64,000 nt of DNA, from the NCBI GenBank assembly GCA_017938285.1, contig JAGBBW010000100.1, forward strand, positions 1 to 64,000, given 5' to 3'. The stretch comes from Lachnospiraceae bacterium (lineage in GTDB: Bacteria > Bacillota > Clostridia > Lachnospirales > Lachnospiraceae). Shown one piece after another: positions 1-8,560 of the stretch; within the stretch, counting starts at the first letter, position 1, and each line of letters begins with the position of its first letter. The position numbers and the translations under genes were made by a program. Below the pieces are notes generated by a model. That model was not told where the DNA came from. It worked only from the letters and a program-made list of their open reading frames with translations, and did no database searches.

Positions 1-1
1 A

Positions 2-253
2 TTAATAAAGGATGAAGGTGGTCGTCATACTCCATTCTTCAACAACTATCGTCCACAGTTCTACTTCAGAACAACTGACGTTACTGGTGTATGTAACCTT
101 CCAGAAGGCACAGAAATGTGTATGCCAGGCGATAACATCGAAATGAAGGTAGAACTTATCCACCCAATCGCTATGGAGCAGGGTCTTGGCTTCGCTATCC
201 GTGAAGGTGGTAGAACAGTAGGTTCCGGTAAGGTTGCTACTATCATTGAGTAA
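2..253 (+). CDS. tuf: Elongation factor Tu, C-terminal part (5' end outside window)
   Basis: The first 83 codons in frame encode the end of EF-Tu: the domain II/III motif GGRHTPFF, the run [13 protein letters not shown] and the closing [15 protein letters not shown] before TAA. EF-Tu is the GTPase that brings aminoacyl-tRNA to the ribosome; the visible part is the third (beta-barrel) domain that contacts tRNA and EF-Ts. The G domain lies upstream of the window. The codon choice is strongly biased towards GGT, CGT, ATC and TTC, as expected of a very highly expressed gene. A strong hairpin follows about 40 bases later, so tuf looks like the last gene of its transcription unit. Confidence 0.97.
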   Translation, partial: LIKDEGGRHTPFFNNYRPQFYFRTTDVTGVCNLPEGTEMCMPGDNIEMKVELIHPIAMEQGLGFAIREGGRTVGSGKVATIIE

Positions 254-258
254 TCTTC

Positions 259-475
259 GCGACTAAGCGGACTGAGTAAACGCAAATATAAGTCCCAGAG
301 TAAGCTTGCTTACTTCTGGGACTTTTTTTGCGTTTATGAAGGCGCAACGCGACTGAGAGTTTGCGGAGCAAACACGAAGTCCGCTTAGTCGCAGTGGAAA
401 GGCGGTCAGCGACTGCCCGCGACTGAGGAATTCGCTTGCGAATTTCGAAGTTGCGCTTCGCTCGCAAAGGGCAAA
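259..475. repeat. GC-rich inverted and direct short repeats downstream of tuf
   Basis: A 13-base motif, GCGACTAAGCGGA at 259-271, reappears as its exact reverse complement at 380-392, with the tuf terminator between the two. The octamer GCGACTGA recurs twice further on, and a palindrome (TTCGCTTGCGAA) lies near 431-442. No open reading frame with coding character spans this stretch. The rest of the 254-748 gap is AT-rich and probably carries the promoter of the next gene, but I see no convincing -35/-10 pair. Confidence 0.6.
291..329 (+). terminator. Rho-independent terminator after tuf
   Basis: A stem of about 14 base pairs (arms 291-304 and 307-321, with one bulged A) is followed by a run of seven T. 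It lies 38 bases after the tuf stop codon. Confidence 0.9.
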
Positions 476-748
476 ACGTCAGAGACTATCATGATATCTG
501 GTAAATTAGTACTATTTTTTTCTTTTTCATATTGTATTCTAAAAATAATAACATGGAATACATGGGTTTGTATGTGAATCTCTGCATTATGCTTCCAGCA
601 TACCATGAATTATGCCGAATTATCAGATAAACAGGAAATAAAATAAAAAAAATCATGCATGTTATGTGGAAAAAAGTATTGTACTAAATTGAAATTTATG
701 GTAACATTTATATTAGTTTTTGATAAATGGAGGGAATGTATTTTATAT

Positions 749-2239
749 ATGGAGCAAAAGCGATTTTTAACAAAAATGCTGTTTTGTTCTGTTATCTTTT
801 GGGTGGTGATTCTGATGATTGGTATGGGGACTACAAAATTTTATTCAGCAGAGACTGCATTGGTAATCGTTTTCGTAATTCTGGCGGTTGCCCTGGTTGC
901 TGGTGTGATTTATTACAGCAAAGCACGTCGGAAAATCAACAGAGAGCTTCTGTTATCGGTAGCAGTAGATGATTTGACAGGACTTCCAACGAAGCAGCAG
1001 CATAAGATGGAAGCAACGCAGATATTAAAAGAAAGTAAAGAGAAATTTGCGTACATATCCTGCGATATTGTGGATTTCAAATTTTTTAATGAAACCTATG
1101 GGTATACTTATGGAAACATGGCCTTGAAAAATATGGCATCCGTTCTGGTAAAAGAAATGAAAAAGAACGAGCTGGTGAGCCGTACGACAGGAGATCATTT
1201 CTGTATGCTGCTCAGTTATACAAAGGAAGAGGCTCTGAAAGAACGTATTTTAAGTATGCTGGACAAGATTTCAGATTTTCCAACAGATGATAATGGTGGA
1301 AAACATAAAGCAGTATTCCGTTGTGGTGTGTATCTGATTCGAAAAGAGGATGATATTAACATGGTGCGCTCCCGCGCCAATATGGCGAGGAAGGCGATTC
1401 CGAAGTGTATTTCCACAAGAATTAATTTATACAGTGAAGAGGATCTGGCAAAAGAACTGGAAAGAAAAGAGCTGGAAGAAGAGCTGCGTCAGGCAGTAGA
1501 AAAAAAAGAATTAGTGGTTTATTTCCAGCCGAAATTTGATATTATGTCAGAAAAGGTGATTGGTGCAGAGGCGCTGATCCGCTGGAAACACCCGGTAAGG
1601 GGCATGCTTCCTCCGGGCAGATTTATTCCACTTTGTGAAGAAAATGGTTATATCTGTACTGTGGATTTTTATGTTCTGGAGGAAGTCTGCAGTAAGATGC
1701 AGCAGTGGAAAGAGGAAGGCAGAAGGCTGATTAAGGTTTCGGTAAATTTCTCCAGATTGCATCTTTCTAATAAAGGATTTGTGGACAAACTGGTTACAGT
1801 AGTCAGAAGACACGGACTGGAACCAGCAAATATTGAAATTGAGCTGACGGAAACGGTAGCTTATGAAGAAATGGAAAATCTGCTGGAAGTAATGCATCAG
1901 ATTAAAGAAGCAGGTTTTGGTCTTTCGATGGATGACTTTGGTTCAGGGTATTCTTCTCTGAATCTGTTAAGGGAAATGCCGGTGGATGTATTAAAGCTGG
2001 ATAAAGGATTTCTGGATGACTGTGCTGGAAACAGTTCTTCCAGGGAAAAGAGAATTATTTCCCATGTGATATCCATGGCAAAAGATCTGGAAATTTCCGT
2101 TCTGGCCGAGGGTGTGGAAACCATACAGCAGAAGGAATTCTTAAAAGAATCCAACTGCGACATGATTCAGGGATATTATTATGCGAAACCGATGCCGACG
2201 GAGCAGTTTGCCAACTATCTGGAATATGTTACCGCATAG
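749..2239 (+). CDS. Membrane-anchored GGDEF-EAL protein, probable c-di-GMP phosphodiesterase
   Basis: The protein of about 496 residues starts with two hydrophobic segments (about residues 10-30 and 36-56), then a GGDEF-type domain and a C-terminal EAL domain. The GGDEF signature is degenerate (TGDHF), so cyclase activity is unlikely. The EAL domain looks intact: EALIRW, the NFS asparagine, ELTE, DDFGSGYSS, the LKLDK lysine, AEGVE and QGYYYAKP are all present. By family knowledge this hydrolyses c-di-GMP to pGpG. I place the start at ATG 749, behind GGAGGG at 729-734 (spacing 14); an in-frame ATG at 659 has no ribosome site. The flagellar genes nearby suggest a role in the switch between motility and sessile life. 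Confidence 0.9.
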   Translation: MEQKRFLTKMLFCSVIFWVVILMIGMGTTKFYSAETALVIVFVILAVALVAGVIYYSKARRKINRELLLSVAVDDLTGLPTKQQHKMEATQILKESKEKFAYISCDIVDFKFFNETYGYTYGNMALKNMASVLVKEMKKNELVSRTTGDHFCMLLSYTKEEALKERILSMLDKISDFPTDDNGGKHKAVFRCGVYLIRKEDDINMVRSRANMARKAIPKCISTRINLYSEEDLAKELERKELEEELRQAVEKKELVVYFQPKFDIMSEKVIGAEALIRWKHPVRGMLPPGRFIPLCEENGYICTVDFYVLEEVCSKMQQWKEEGRRLIKVSVNFSRLHLSNKGFVDKLVTVVRRHGLEPANIEIELTETVAYEEMENLLEVMHQIKEAGFGLSMDDFGSGYSSLNLLREMPVDVLKLDKGFLDDCAGNSSSREKRIISHVISMAKDLEISVLAEGVETIQQKEFLKESNCDMIQGYYYAKPMPTEQFANYLEYVTA

Positions 2240-2723
2240 CTTTCAGCGGAAACAGATGAAAATACAGTCGGTAGCCAAGTGTGCCTAACATCCGGACGGC
2301 CAGGCAGAGAAGAGCACATATCACTGGAAGCAGCCGGACAAGGTAAGGAATGCCGGTAGCCAGACTGTAGGACATATACCATGCAGCAAAAAGCAGAAAT
2401 ATAAAGAAGTACGCCAGATTCATGGCTTTGTAGGATCTGGTATTATAATGGTATTTTTTGCAGAAGAGAGGAAATGGTAGTTCGTTTTCTCTCTTCTCTT
2501 TCTTTTTCTGGTTATCAGGAAAAAGCATGGACTGCAGAAGAGATGGAAGAACTGCAAGAACCAGCAGGATATACAATGGGGAAGCTGTTTTATACCGGGT
2601 GGCAGCCAGAAGAAGGAAGATGACTGCCAGCAGAACAGCAGTCGTATAATAGGAAAGGCGCAGTCCACAAAAAGAAGACACGCGCTGGAATGTGTAATTC
2701 ATAAGAGAGTTATTTTTTGTCAT
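2229..2723 (-). CDS. Hypothetical membrane protein, four predicted helices
   Basis: The 164-residue protein has hydrophobic segments near residues 24-41, 47-66, 103-122 and 128-148, with a charged KKKEKRE loop in the middle that should face the cytoplasm. I do not recognise the family. The stop codon overlaps the end of the convergent EAL gene by 11 bases, so the two genes share a tail-to-tail end with no visible terminator. An AAGGA ribosome site lies about 11 bases before the ATG. Nothing in the sequence indicates a function. Confidence 0.6.
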   Translation of the reverse strand: MTKNNSLMNYTFQRVSSFCGLRLSYYTTAVLLAVIFLLLAATRYKTASPLYILLVLAVLPSLLQSMLFPDNQKKKEKRENELPFPLFCKKYHYNTRSYKAMNLAYFFIFLLFAAWYMSYSLATGIPYLVRLLPVICALLCLAVRMLGTLGYRLYFHLFPLKAMR

Positions 2724-2842
2724 TTTTTATGAAATTCCTTTCTTTTACTTATGGAATAAGTGCTTTTTTTATGGTATATACTTAAAATGATACCTTTGGA
2801 ACAGTGGTTTGTCAATTATTATGCAAAAAAACAAAATTTCCT

Positions 2843-2871
2843 TTGAAATATTGAAGAAATGAGTATATAAT
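2843..2871 (+). promoter_or_regulatory. Sigma-A promoter for mbl
   Basis: TTGAAA, 17 bases, TATAAT; the predicted start of transcription is about 65 bases upstream of the mbl start codon. Confidence 0.75.
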
Positions 2872-2945
2872 AGATTTGGATTTGCATACAAAAATAAGAG
2901 ACAGACTTTATATAGATTTTTTGGGATTTTGAAAGGAGAAAAAGA

Positions 2946-3935
2946 ATGTTTGGCAGTGATATTGGAATTGATTTAGGAACAGCAAGTGTGCTTGTATATA
3001 TAAAGGGAAAAGGTGTTGTATTAAAAGAGCCTTCTGTTGTTGCGTTTGACCGGGATACCAACCGTATTAAGGCGATTGGTGAGGAAGCAAGACTGATGCT
3101 TGGACGTACTCCGGGTAATATTGTGGCAGTTCGTCCGCTTCGTCAGGGTGTTATTTCTGATTACACCGTTACAGAAAAAATGTTAAAGTATTTTATCCAG
3201 AAGGCAGTAGGAAAGCAGCGTTTCAAGAGACTGCGCATCAGTGTCTGTGTGCCGAGTGGTGTTACCGAAGTAGAAAAGAAGGCCGTAGAAGATGCGACAT
3301 ATCAGGCAGGTGCAAAGGAAGTTGCCATTATTGAGGAGCCGATTGCAGCAGCAATTGGTGCGGGTATTGACATTTCCAGACCATGCGGTAACATGATTGT
3401 GGATATCGGTGGTGGTACTACGGATATTGCAGTTATTTCCCTGGGTGGTACGGTTGTAAGCACATCTATTAAAATTGCCGGTGATGATTTTGACGAAGCC
3501 ATTGTTCGTTATATGAGAAAAAAGCACAATCTGTTAATTGGTGAGCGTACAGCGGAAGATATTAAGATTCGTATTGGCTCTGCATACCGCAGACCGGAAT
3601 CCATTTCCCTGGATGTTAAGGGACGTAATTTAGTAACTGGTCTTCCAAAAACAATTTCTGTAACCTCTGAGGAAACAGAAGAAGCGTTAAGAGAGACTAC
3701 TTCCCAGATTGTGGAAGCTGTACACAGTGTATTAGAAAAGACTCCACCGGAACTGGCTGCGGATATTGCAGACAGAGGCATTGTACTGACTGGCGGTGGC
3801 TGTCTGTTATATGGTCTGGAAGAACTGATTGAGGAAAAGACAGGTATTACTACCATGACCGCAGAAGATCCGATGACGGCTGTGGCAATTGGTACAGGAA
3901 AATATGTAGAATGCCTGAGCGGAAAGCTAAACTAA
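2946..3935 (+). CDS. mbl: MreB/Mbl-type bacterial actin
   Basis: A 329-residue actin-like ATPase. The phosphate-1 loop (DIGIDLGTASVLVYIKGKG), the phosphate-2 loop (VDIGGGTTDIAVISLGG) and the adenosine motif (GIVLTGGGCLLYGLE) are all present, and the length is usual for the family. MreB-like proteins form membrane-bound filaments that guide lateral cell-wall synthesis. It is named mbl rather than mreB because mreC and mreD are absent and two FlgG-like genes follow, which is the mbl-flhO-flhP order of Bacillus subtilis. The start codon follows AAAGGAGAAAAAGA. That the gene is physically linked to flagellar rod genes is seen; that it serves them is not. Confidence 0.93.
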   Translation: MFGSDIGIDLGTASVLVYIKGKGVVLKEPSVVAFDRDTNRIKAIGEEARLMLGRTPGNIVAVRPLRQGVISDYTVTEKMLKYFIQKAVGKQRFKRLRISVCVPSGVTEVEKKAVEDATYQAGAKEVAIIEEPIAAAIGAGIDISRPCGNMIVDIGGGTTDIAVISLGGTVVSTSIKIAGDDFDEAIVRYMRKKHNLLIGERTAEDIKIRIGSAYRRPESISLDVKGRNLVTGLPKTISVTSEETEEALRETTSQIVEAVHSVLEKTPPELAADIADRGIVLTGGGCLLYGLEELIEEKTGITTMTAEDPMTAVAIGTGKYVECLSGKLN

Positions 3936-3955
3936 AAAGCAGAAACAGCCGATGT
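3928..3955 (+). promoter_or_regulatory. SigD-type flagellar promoter upstream of flhO
   Basis: TAAA, 16 bases, GCCGATGT. This agrees with the B. subtilis SigD consensus (TAAA-N14-16-GCCGATAT) except for one base. It overlaps the end of mbl and lies 55 bases before the flhO start. Confidence 0.65.
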
Positions 3956-4009
3956 ATATGCTATAAGACAAAATAGAAAACTATGCTTTAGTTACAGATA
4001 GGAGAAGTT

Positions 4010-4777
4010 ATGGTAAGAGGACTTTATACTGCATGGACGGGGTTGCAGAATGAACAGAAGCGTCTTGACGTTATCGCAAATAATATTGCAAACTCCGCCA
4101 CAACAGGTTACAAGCAGGAGGGTGTAACCAGCCAGTCTTTCGATGATATGCTGGCAATTAAAGTAAGGGATTACTCGGTCAGGGATGATGAAGTTATTGG
4201 TAAAATGACCCTTGGTGTCAAGGTAGGAGAGGTATACACGAATCATGGCCAGGGTTCTATCCGTGTGACAGGCAATACCTTTGACCTGGCACTGGATGGC
4301 TCCGGTTTCTTTACTGTAAAAGTAACAGATACCGCCGGCAATGATCATATCCGTTATACCAGAGCTGGTAATTTTACAATTACAAGAGATGGTTATATTA
4401 CAGATGCGGATGGCAACCGTCTGCAGAGTGAAGGCGGGGATCTGATGGTTCCTACGGATACGGAAGTGATTATTGACCAGGACGGCTCCGTGATTGTAAA
4501 TGGAGAGGTGCTTGACCGGCTGATGATTACAGATTTTGAAGATTATAATTATCTGAAAAAGTATGCGGATACCATGTATGAGCCGGTAGATGGTGCGGTA
4601 GAAAAGGAGACAGCAGCTACAGTACGACAGGGTTGCCTGGAGCAGTCCAATGTTAATGTAGTAAAAGAAATGACCCAGATGATTGCCATTACAAGAGCGT
4701 ATGAAGCAAATCAGAAGATAGTTCAGACGATGGATGGTTCCTTAGAGCAGGCAGTAAACTCTGTAGGTAGAGTATAA
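4010..4777 (+). CDS. flhO: Flagellar hook-basal body protein, FlhO/FlgF type
   Basis: The 255-residue protein has the N-terminal rod helix motif (RLDVIANNIANSATTGYKQE) that defines flagellar axial proteins, and the matching C-terminal segment (QSNVNVVKEM followed by ITRAYEANQKIVQ). Such proteins form the distal rod and are exported through the flagellar type III apparatus without a cleaved signal. Gene order after mbl matches flhO of B. subtilis. It is followed after 37 bases by a second family member. The SigD-type promoter just upstream suggests expression with the late flagellar genes. Confidence 0.93.
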   Translation: MVRGLYTAWTGLQNEQKRLDVIANNIANSATTGYKQEGVTSQSFDDMLAIKVRDYSVRDDEVIGKMTLGVKVGEVYTNHGQGSIRVTGNTFDLALDGSGFFTVKVTDTAGNDHIRYTRAGNFTITRDGYITDADGNRLQSEGGDLMVPTDTEVIIDQDGSVIVNGEVLDRLMITDFEDYNYLKKYADTMYEPVDGAVEKETAATVRQGCLEQSNVNVVKEMTQMIAITRAYEANQKIVQTMDGSLEQAVNSVGRV

Positions 4778-4814
4778 TCACAAGGGAAAAGAAGAAAGGC
4801 ATGGTGAATAACTT

Positions 4815-5708
4815 ATGATGCGTGCATTATGGACCGGAGCATCCGGTATGATTGCGCAGCAGGACGCAGTTGATACAATTTCCAATAACTTATCAAATGT
4901 AAATACAACAGGCTATAAGAAAGAGACAGTAGAGTTTAAGACACTGCTGTACTCCAAGCTTCAGACGAAGACAACAGATAACAATGGTGATCCGAAGCCG
5001 GTAATCGGCCAGGTAGGTGCTGGTGTACGTACCGCTTCCATTACTTCCCGGTATACGCAGGGATCATTGAATTCGACTGGTAATACATATGATTTTGCAC
5101 TGGAAGGCGAGGGCTTTTTCCAGGTGCAGCTGCCGGATGGAACGGTTGCATATACAAGAAACGGTGCATTTAATATGTCTATCGGCAGCGAAGGTCTCAC
5201 TCTTTGTACTGCAGACGGTTATCCTGTTCTGAATGAACAGGGAGAACCGCTGGTATTTGGTCTGGATAAAGAGGCGAATCAGTTTTTTATTGATGATGAA
5301 GGAAATTTTTATTACAATGAAATAAAAGAGGTTCCAATCGAAGGCGGACAGACAGAGGAAACAGAGAACGGTGAAAATGCTGAAGAAAAGAAGACCAAAA
5401 AGATTCAGCAGCAGGTGAAACTTGGAGTGAAATTCGGCATTGTCCAGTTCAATAATCCGACTGGTCTGTTAAAACTTTCCGACAGTCTTCTTATGTCAAC
5501 AGATTCTTCCGGAGAACCAATGCCGGAAGCAGCAAATAGTCAGTTGAAAACAACAAAAGTTCATTCTGGCTATCTTGAAGGTTCCAATGTTGAGACTGTG
5601 GATGAAATGGTAAATCTCATTGTGGCACAGCGTGCCTATGAAATGAATTCCAAGGTGATTACAGCATCTGACCAGATGCTGCAGCAGGCGAACAATCTGA
5701 AATCATAA
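4815..5708 (+). CDS. flhP: Flagellar hook-basal body protein, FlhP/FlgG type
   Basis: The 297-residue protein carries the FlgG-like N terminus (DTISNNLSNVNTTGYKKE) and the C-terminal rod motif (GSNVETVDEMVNLIVAQRAYEMNSKVI). Between them, about residues 175-196, is a glutamate- and lysine-rich insertion (TEETENGENAEEKKTKK) that is not part of the usual fold and is likely a surface loop. Two adjacent ATG codons (4815 and 4818) could both start it; the ribosome site AAAGG at about 4795 favours neither. It probably forms the distal rod together with FlhO. Confidence 0.93.
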   Translation: MMRALWTGASGMIAQQDAVDTISNNLSNVNTTGYKKETVEFKTLLYSKLQTKTTDNNGDPKPVIGQVGAGVRTASITSRYTQGSLNSTGNTYDFALEGEGFFQVQLPDGTVAYTRNGAFNMSIGSEGLTLCTADGYPVLNEQGEPLVFGLDKEANQFFIDDEGNFYYNEIKEVPIEGGQTEETENGENAEEKKTKKIQQQVKLGVKFGIVQFNNPTGLLKLSDSLLMSTDSSGEPMPEAANSQLKTTKVHSGYLEGSNVETVDEMVNLIVAQRAYEMNSKVITASDQMLQQANNLKS

Positions 5709-5721
5709 GTAGGAGGCTGAC

Positions 5722-6060
5722 ATGGCAATTTCAATAGGAAGTAATTCTATTTTAATGCAGCAGAATGCGGCAAATGCAGCCTCTGCAAAGGCAGAAAAGC
5801 TTTCCAGCTCATTATCCGGTATTGAGAATGGTACAGCAACCGATGAAGAGTTAATGGAGGCCTGCAAGGAGTTTGAAAGTTATCTGGTGGAACAGGTGAT
5901 TAAGAGCACAAAGAAGGCAATGTTAAGGGATGAAGACAGTCAGGGTGACTACATGAAGATGTTTGGTGATACCCTTACCCAGTCTTACGCAGAAATGATT
6001 ACCGAGAGTGCAGACCTGGGAATTGCCCAGATGTTATATGAATCCATGAAAAGGAATTAA
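5722..6060 (+). CDS. flgJ: FlgJ-like flagellar rod-binding protein without hydrolase domain
   Basis: The 112-residue protein matches the rod-binding N-terminal half of FlgJ: the CKEFESYLVEQVIKSTKKA helix and the DLGIAQMLYESM end are typical. The muramidase half found in proteobacterial FlgJ is absent, which is common in Firmicutes. Such proteins cap the growing rod and help its assembly. It starts 13 bases after flhP behind an ideal AGGAGG, so the three flagellar genes form one operon that ends in a terminator. Confidence 0.85.
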   Translation: MAISIGSNSILMQQNAANAASAKAEKLSSSLSGIENGTATDEELMEACKEFESYLVEQVIKSTKKAMLRDEDSQGDYMKMFGDTLTQSYAEMITESADLGIAQMLYESMKRN

Positions 6061-6101
6061 ACACAGGAACTTCGCAGGAGTTTCAGTAAAAGGCAGTAAA
6101 A

Positions 6102-6149
6102 CAGAATGTCAGGTGGTGAAGCAGAGAGTTTCATCGCCTGACATTCTTT
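6102..6149 (+). terminator. Rho-independent terminator after the flagellar rod operon
   Basis: Arms AGAATGTCAGG and CCTGACATTCT pair around a loop of about 24 bases that contains a smaller stem; a short T-run follows. Confidence 0.75.
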
Positions 6150-6223
6150 GTAACCGTACGGAAAAGTGGTAATTGTGAACGTGCAGCATAGTTGCGGATG
6201 GTGTAACAAAAAGGAGAAGCAGT

Positions 6224-8440
6224 TTGGCACAGGTAAAAGAAGGTTATGTGGAACGAATTGTATATCGTGGGATGGATGGTTATGCTGTTCTGAAACTGTC
6301 AGTAGCAGAAGAGGAGGAGCTGACCTGTTTTGGAACCTTTGTCCATGTAGAAGAAGGGGAGTATCTCCGTCTGGAAGGTGAGATGGTGGACAACCCAAAG
6401 TATGGAGAACAGTTAAAGGTTCTTTCCTATCAGGCAGTGGAACCAAAGGACGGCCAGGCGATGGAACGGTATCTGGCTTCTGGTGCAATCAAAGGTGTAG
6501 GAGCTGCCCTGGCCGCCCGTATCGTAAAGAAATTTAAGGAAGATACCTTCCGGATTATTGAGGAAGAACCGGAACGTCTGGTGGAAGTCAAGGGAATCAG
6601 TGAACGGATTGCAGGTGATATTTACCGGCAGTTTGAAGAAAAAAGGGAAATGCGCCATGCCATGATTTTTTTACAGCAGTATGGGATTTCCAACCAGCTG
6701 GCAGTGAAGATTTATCAGTTTTATGGAGAACGGATGTATGATGTGATACGCCAGAATCCATATAAGCTGGCAGAAGATATTGATGGTGTGGGTTTTAAAA
6801 TTGCAGATGAAATTGCCCTGCAGGCAGGCATTGCACCGGATGATGAGTATCGTGTGAAGGCAGCGTTGTACTATGTTCTGACCCAGGCCATTGGCAATGG
6901 TCATGTGTTTCTGCCGGAAGAGGAGCTGTATCAGAAAACCCTGGAAGTGATCCGGGTTCCTTATGAGACCATGGAACGGCAGTTGACCCAGCTGGTATTG
7001 GAGCGAAGTGTTGTTCTTAAGGAGGAAGAAGGGCAGCGCCAGATTTATGTTTCCAGTTACTATTATCTGGAGCTGGATACAGCCCGCATGCTTTGCGATC
7101 TGAACCAGCGTTATGATGTGGCAGAACGTGTCATTGCACATCGTCTGCACCAACTGGAAAAGGAGCTGGAAATCGAACTGGATGAGTTGCAGCAGATGGC
7201 GGTTTCGGAGGCAGTACAGAACGGTGTATTTATCTTAACCGGAGGTCCCGGCACCGGAAAGACCACCACAATTAACACGATTATCCGTTTCTTTGAGTCA
7301 GAGGGGATGGATGTACTTCTGGCAGCTCCTACCGGCCGTGCGGCAAAACGTATGTCAGAGACAACCGGAATGGAAGCCCGGACCATTCACCGGATGTTAG
7401 AGCTGACCAGGGACCCGGAGGCGAAGGTGGGTGGACTGGAATTTGCCCGGAATGAAAGTAATCCGCTGGAAAGTGACGTTATTATTATTGATGAAATGTC
7501 CATGGTGGATATTTCCCTGATGCATGCACTTTTAAAAGCCATTCTGGTTGGAACCAGAGTCATTTTTGTAGGAGACGTAAACCAGCTTCCAAGTGTAGGA
7601 CCGGGAAATGTGCTGCAGGATATGATTGCATCAGAGCGGTTTCCGGTTGTGAAACTGACAAAAATTTTCCGGCAGTCCGAGGAAAGTAAAATTGTTCTAA
7701 ATGCCCATAAAATTAACGCAGGCGAGTCCATTCCTCTGGATAACAACAATAAGGATTTCTTTTTCTTAAACCGCCAGGACACAAAGGTGATTGTCCCGTC
7801 CATTGTTTATCTGGTCCAGAAAAAGATTGCAGATTATGTGAAAGCGTCACCGTATGAGGTGCAGGTTCTGACACCGATGAAGGCAGGAGAACTGGGTGCA
7901 GAAAACTTAAATATCGCCCTGCAGGAAGCCCTAAATCCTGCAGCACCCGGAAAGATAGAAAAAGAACTGTCCGGCGGCAGAAAGCTCCGGGAAGGTGATA
8001 AAGTCATGCAGATAAAAAATAATTACCAGCTGGAGTGGGAAACCCGCAGCCGTTATGGTATTGCTGTGGAAAAAGGAACCGGTGTGTTTAATGGAGACTG
8101 CGGCATTATCCGGGAAATTAATCTGTTTGCTGAGCTGGTGACCGTTGAGTTTGAAGAAGGGCGTATGGTAGAGTATCCATTTGGAGGACTGGATGAACTG
8201 GTACTGGCGTATGCAATTACCATTCACAAATCCCAGGGAAGCGAATATCCGGCGGTGGTTATTCCGCTGCTGACCGGACCGAGAATGCTGTTTAACCGGA
8301 ATGTTCTGTATACCGCAGTAACCAGGGCAAAAAAATGTGTCACGATTGTAGGCAGTCCGGAGACGGTACAGAACATGATTCATAATGTGATGGAGGCAAA
8401 GCGGTATTCCGGGCTGAAGCGGGCAATACAGGAGATGTAA
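6224..8440 (+). CDS. recD2: ATP-dependent RecD2-type DNA helicase
   Basis: The 738-residue helicase has tandem helix-hairpin-helix motifs in its N-terminal half (for example IKGVGAALAARIVKKF), Walker A (GGPGTGKTTTIN, about residue 340), Walker B (IIIDEMSMVD), motif III (VGDVNQLPSVGPG) and the superfamily 1B C-terminal motif (TIHKSQGSEYPAVVIP). RecD2 is the stand-alone 5'-3' helicase of bacteria without RecBC and takes part in replication-fork and repair work. The start is TTG at 6224: it lies 7 bases after AAGGAG and the conserved N terminus begins there. It is the first gene of a run that ends with yvyF. Confidence 0.93.
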   Translation: MAQVKEGYVERIVYRGMDGYAVLKLSVAEEEELTCFGTFVHVEEGEYLRLEGEMVDNPKYGEQLKVLSYQAVEPKDGQAMERYLASGAIKGVGAALAARIVKKFKEDTFRIIEEEPERLVEVKGISERIAGDIYRQFEEKREMRHAMIFLQQYGISNQLAVKIYQFYGERMYDVIRQNPYKLAEDIDGVGFKIADEIALQAGIAPDDEYRVKAALYYVLTQAIGNGHVFLPEEELYQKTLEVIRVPYETMERQLTQLVLERSVVLKEEEGQRQIYVSSYYYLELDTARMLCDLNQRYDVAERVIAHRLHQLEKELEIELDELQQMAVSEAVQNGVFILTGGPGTGKTTTINTIIRFFESEGMDVLLAAPTGRAAKRMSETTGMEARTIHRMLELTRDPEAKVGGLEFARNESNPLESDVIIIDEMSMVDISLMHALLKAILVGTRVIFVGDVNQLPSVGPGNVLQDMIASERFPVVKLTKIFRQSEESKIVLNAHKINAGESIPLDNNNKDFFFLNRQDTKVIVPSIVYLVQKKIADYVKASPYEVQVLTPMKAGELGAENLNIALQEALNPAAPGKIEKELSGGRKLREGDKVMQIKNNYQLEWETRSRYGIAVEKGTGVFNGDCGIIREINLFAELVTVEFEEGRMVEYPFGGLDELVLAYAITIHKSQGSEYPAVVIPLLTGPRMLFNRNVLYTAVTRAKKCVTIVGSPETVQNMIHNVMEAKRYSGLKRAIQEM

Positions 8441-8560
8441 TAAACAGTCTGCGAGGTATGAGTGAATTGTTATAAAATAAAGCAGTACTAAAAAACTAGT
8501 GGTAACAAGAGAAAAAGTGTGGTAAACTAAGAGTAAGAAAGCAGAAAGGAGAGGTACAAC

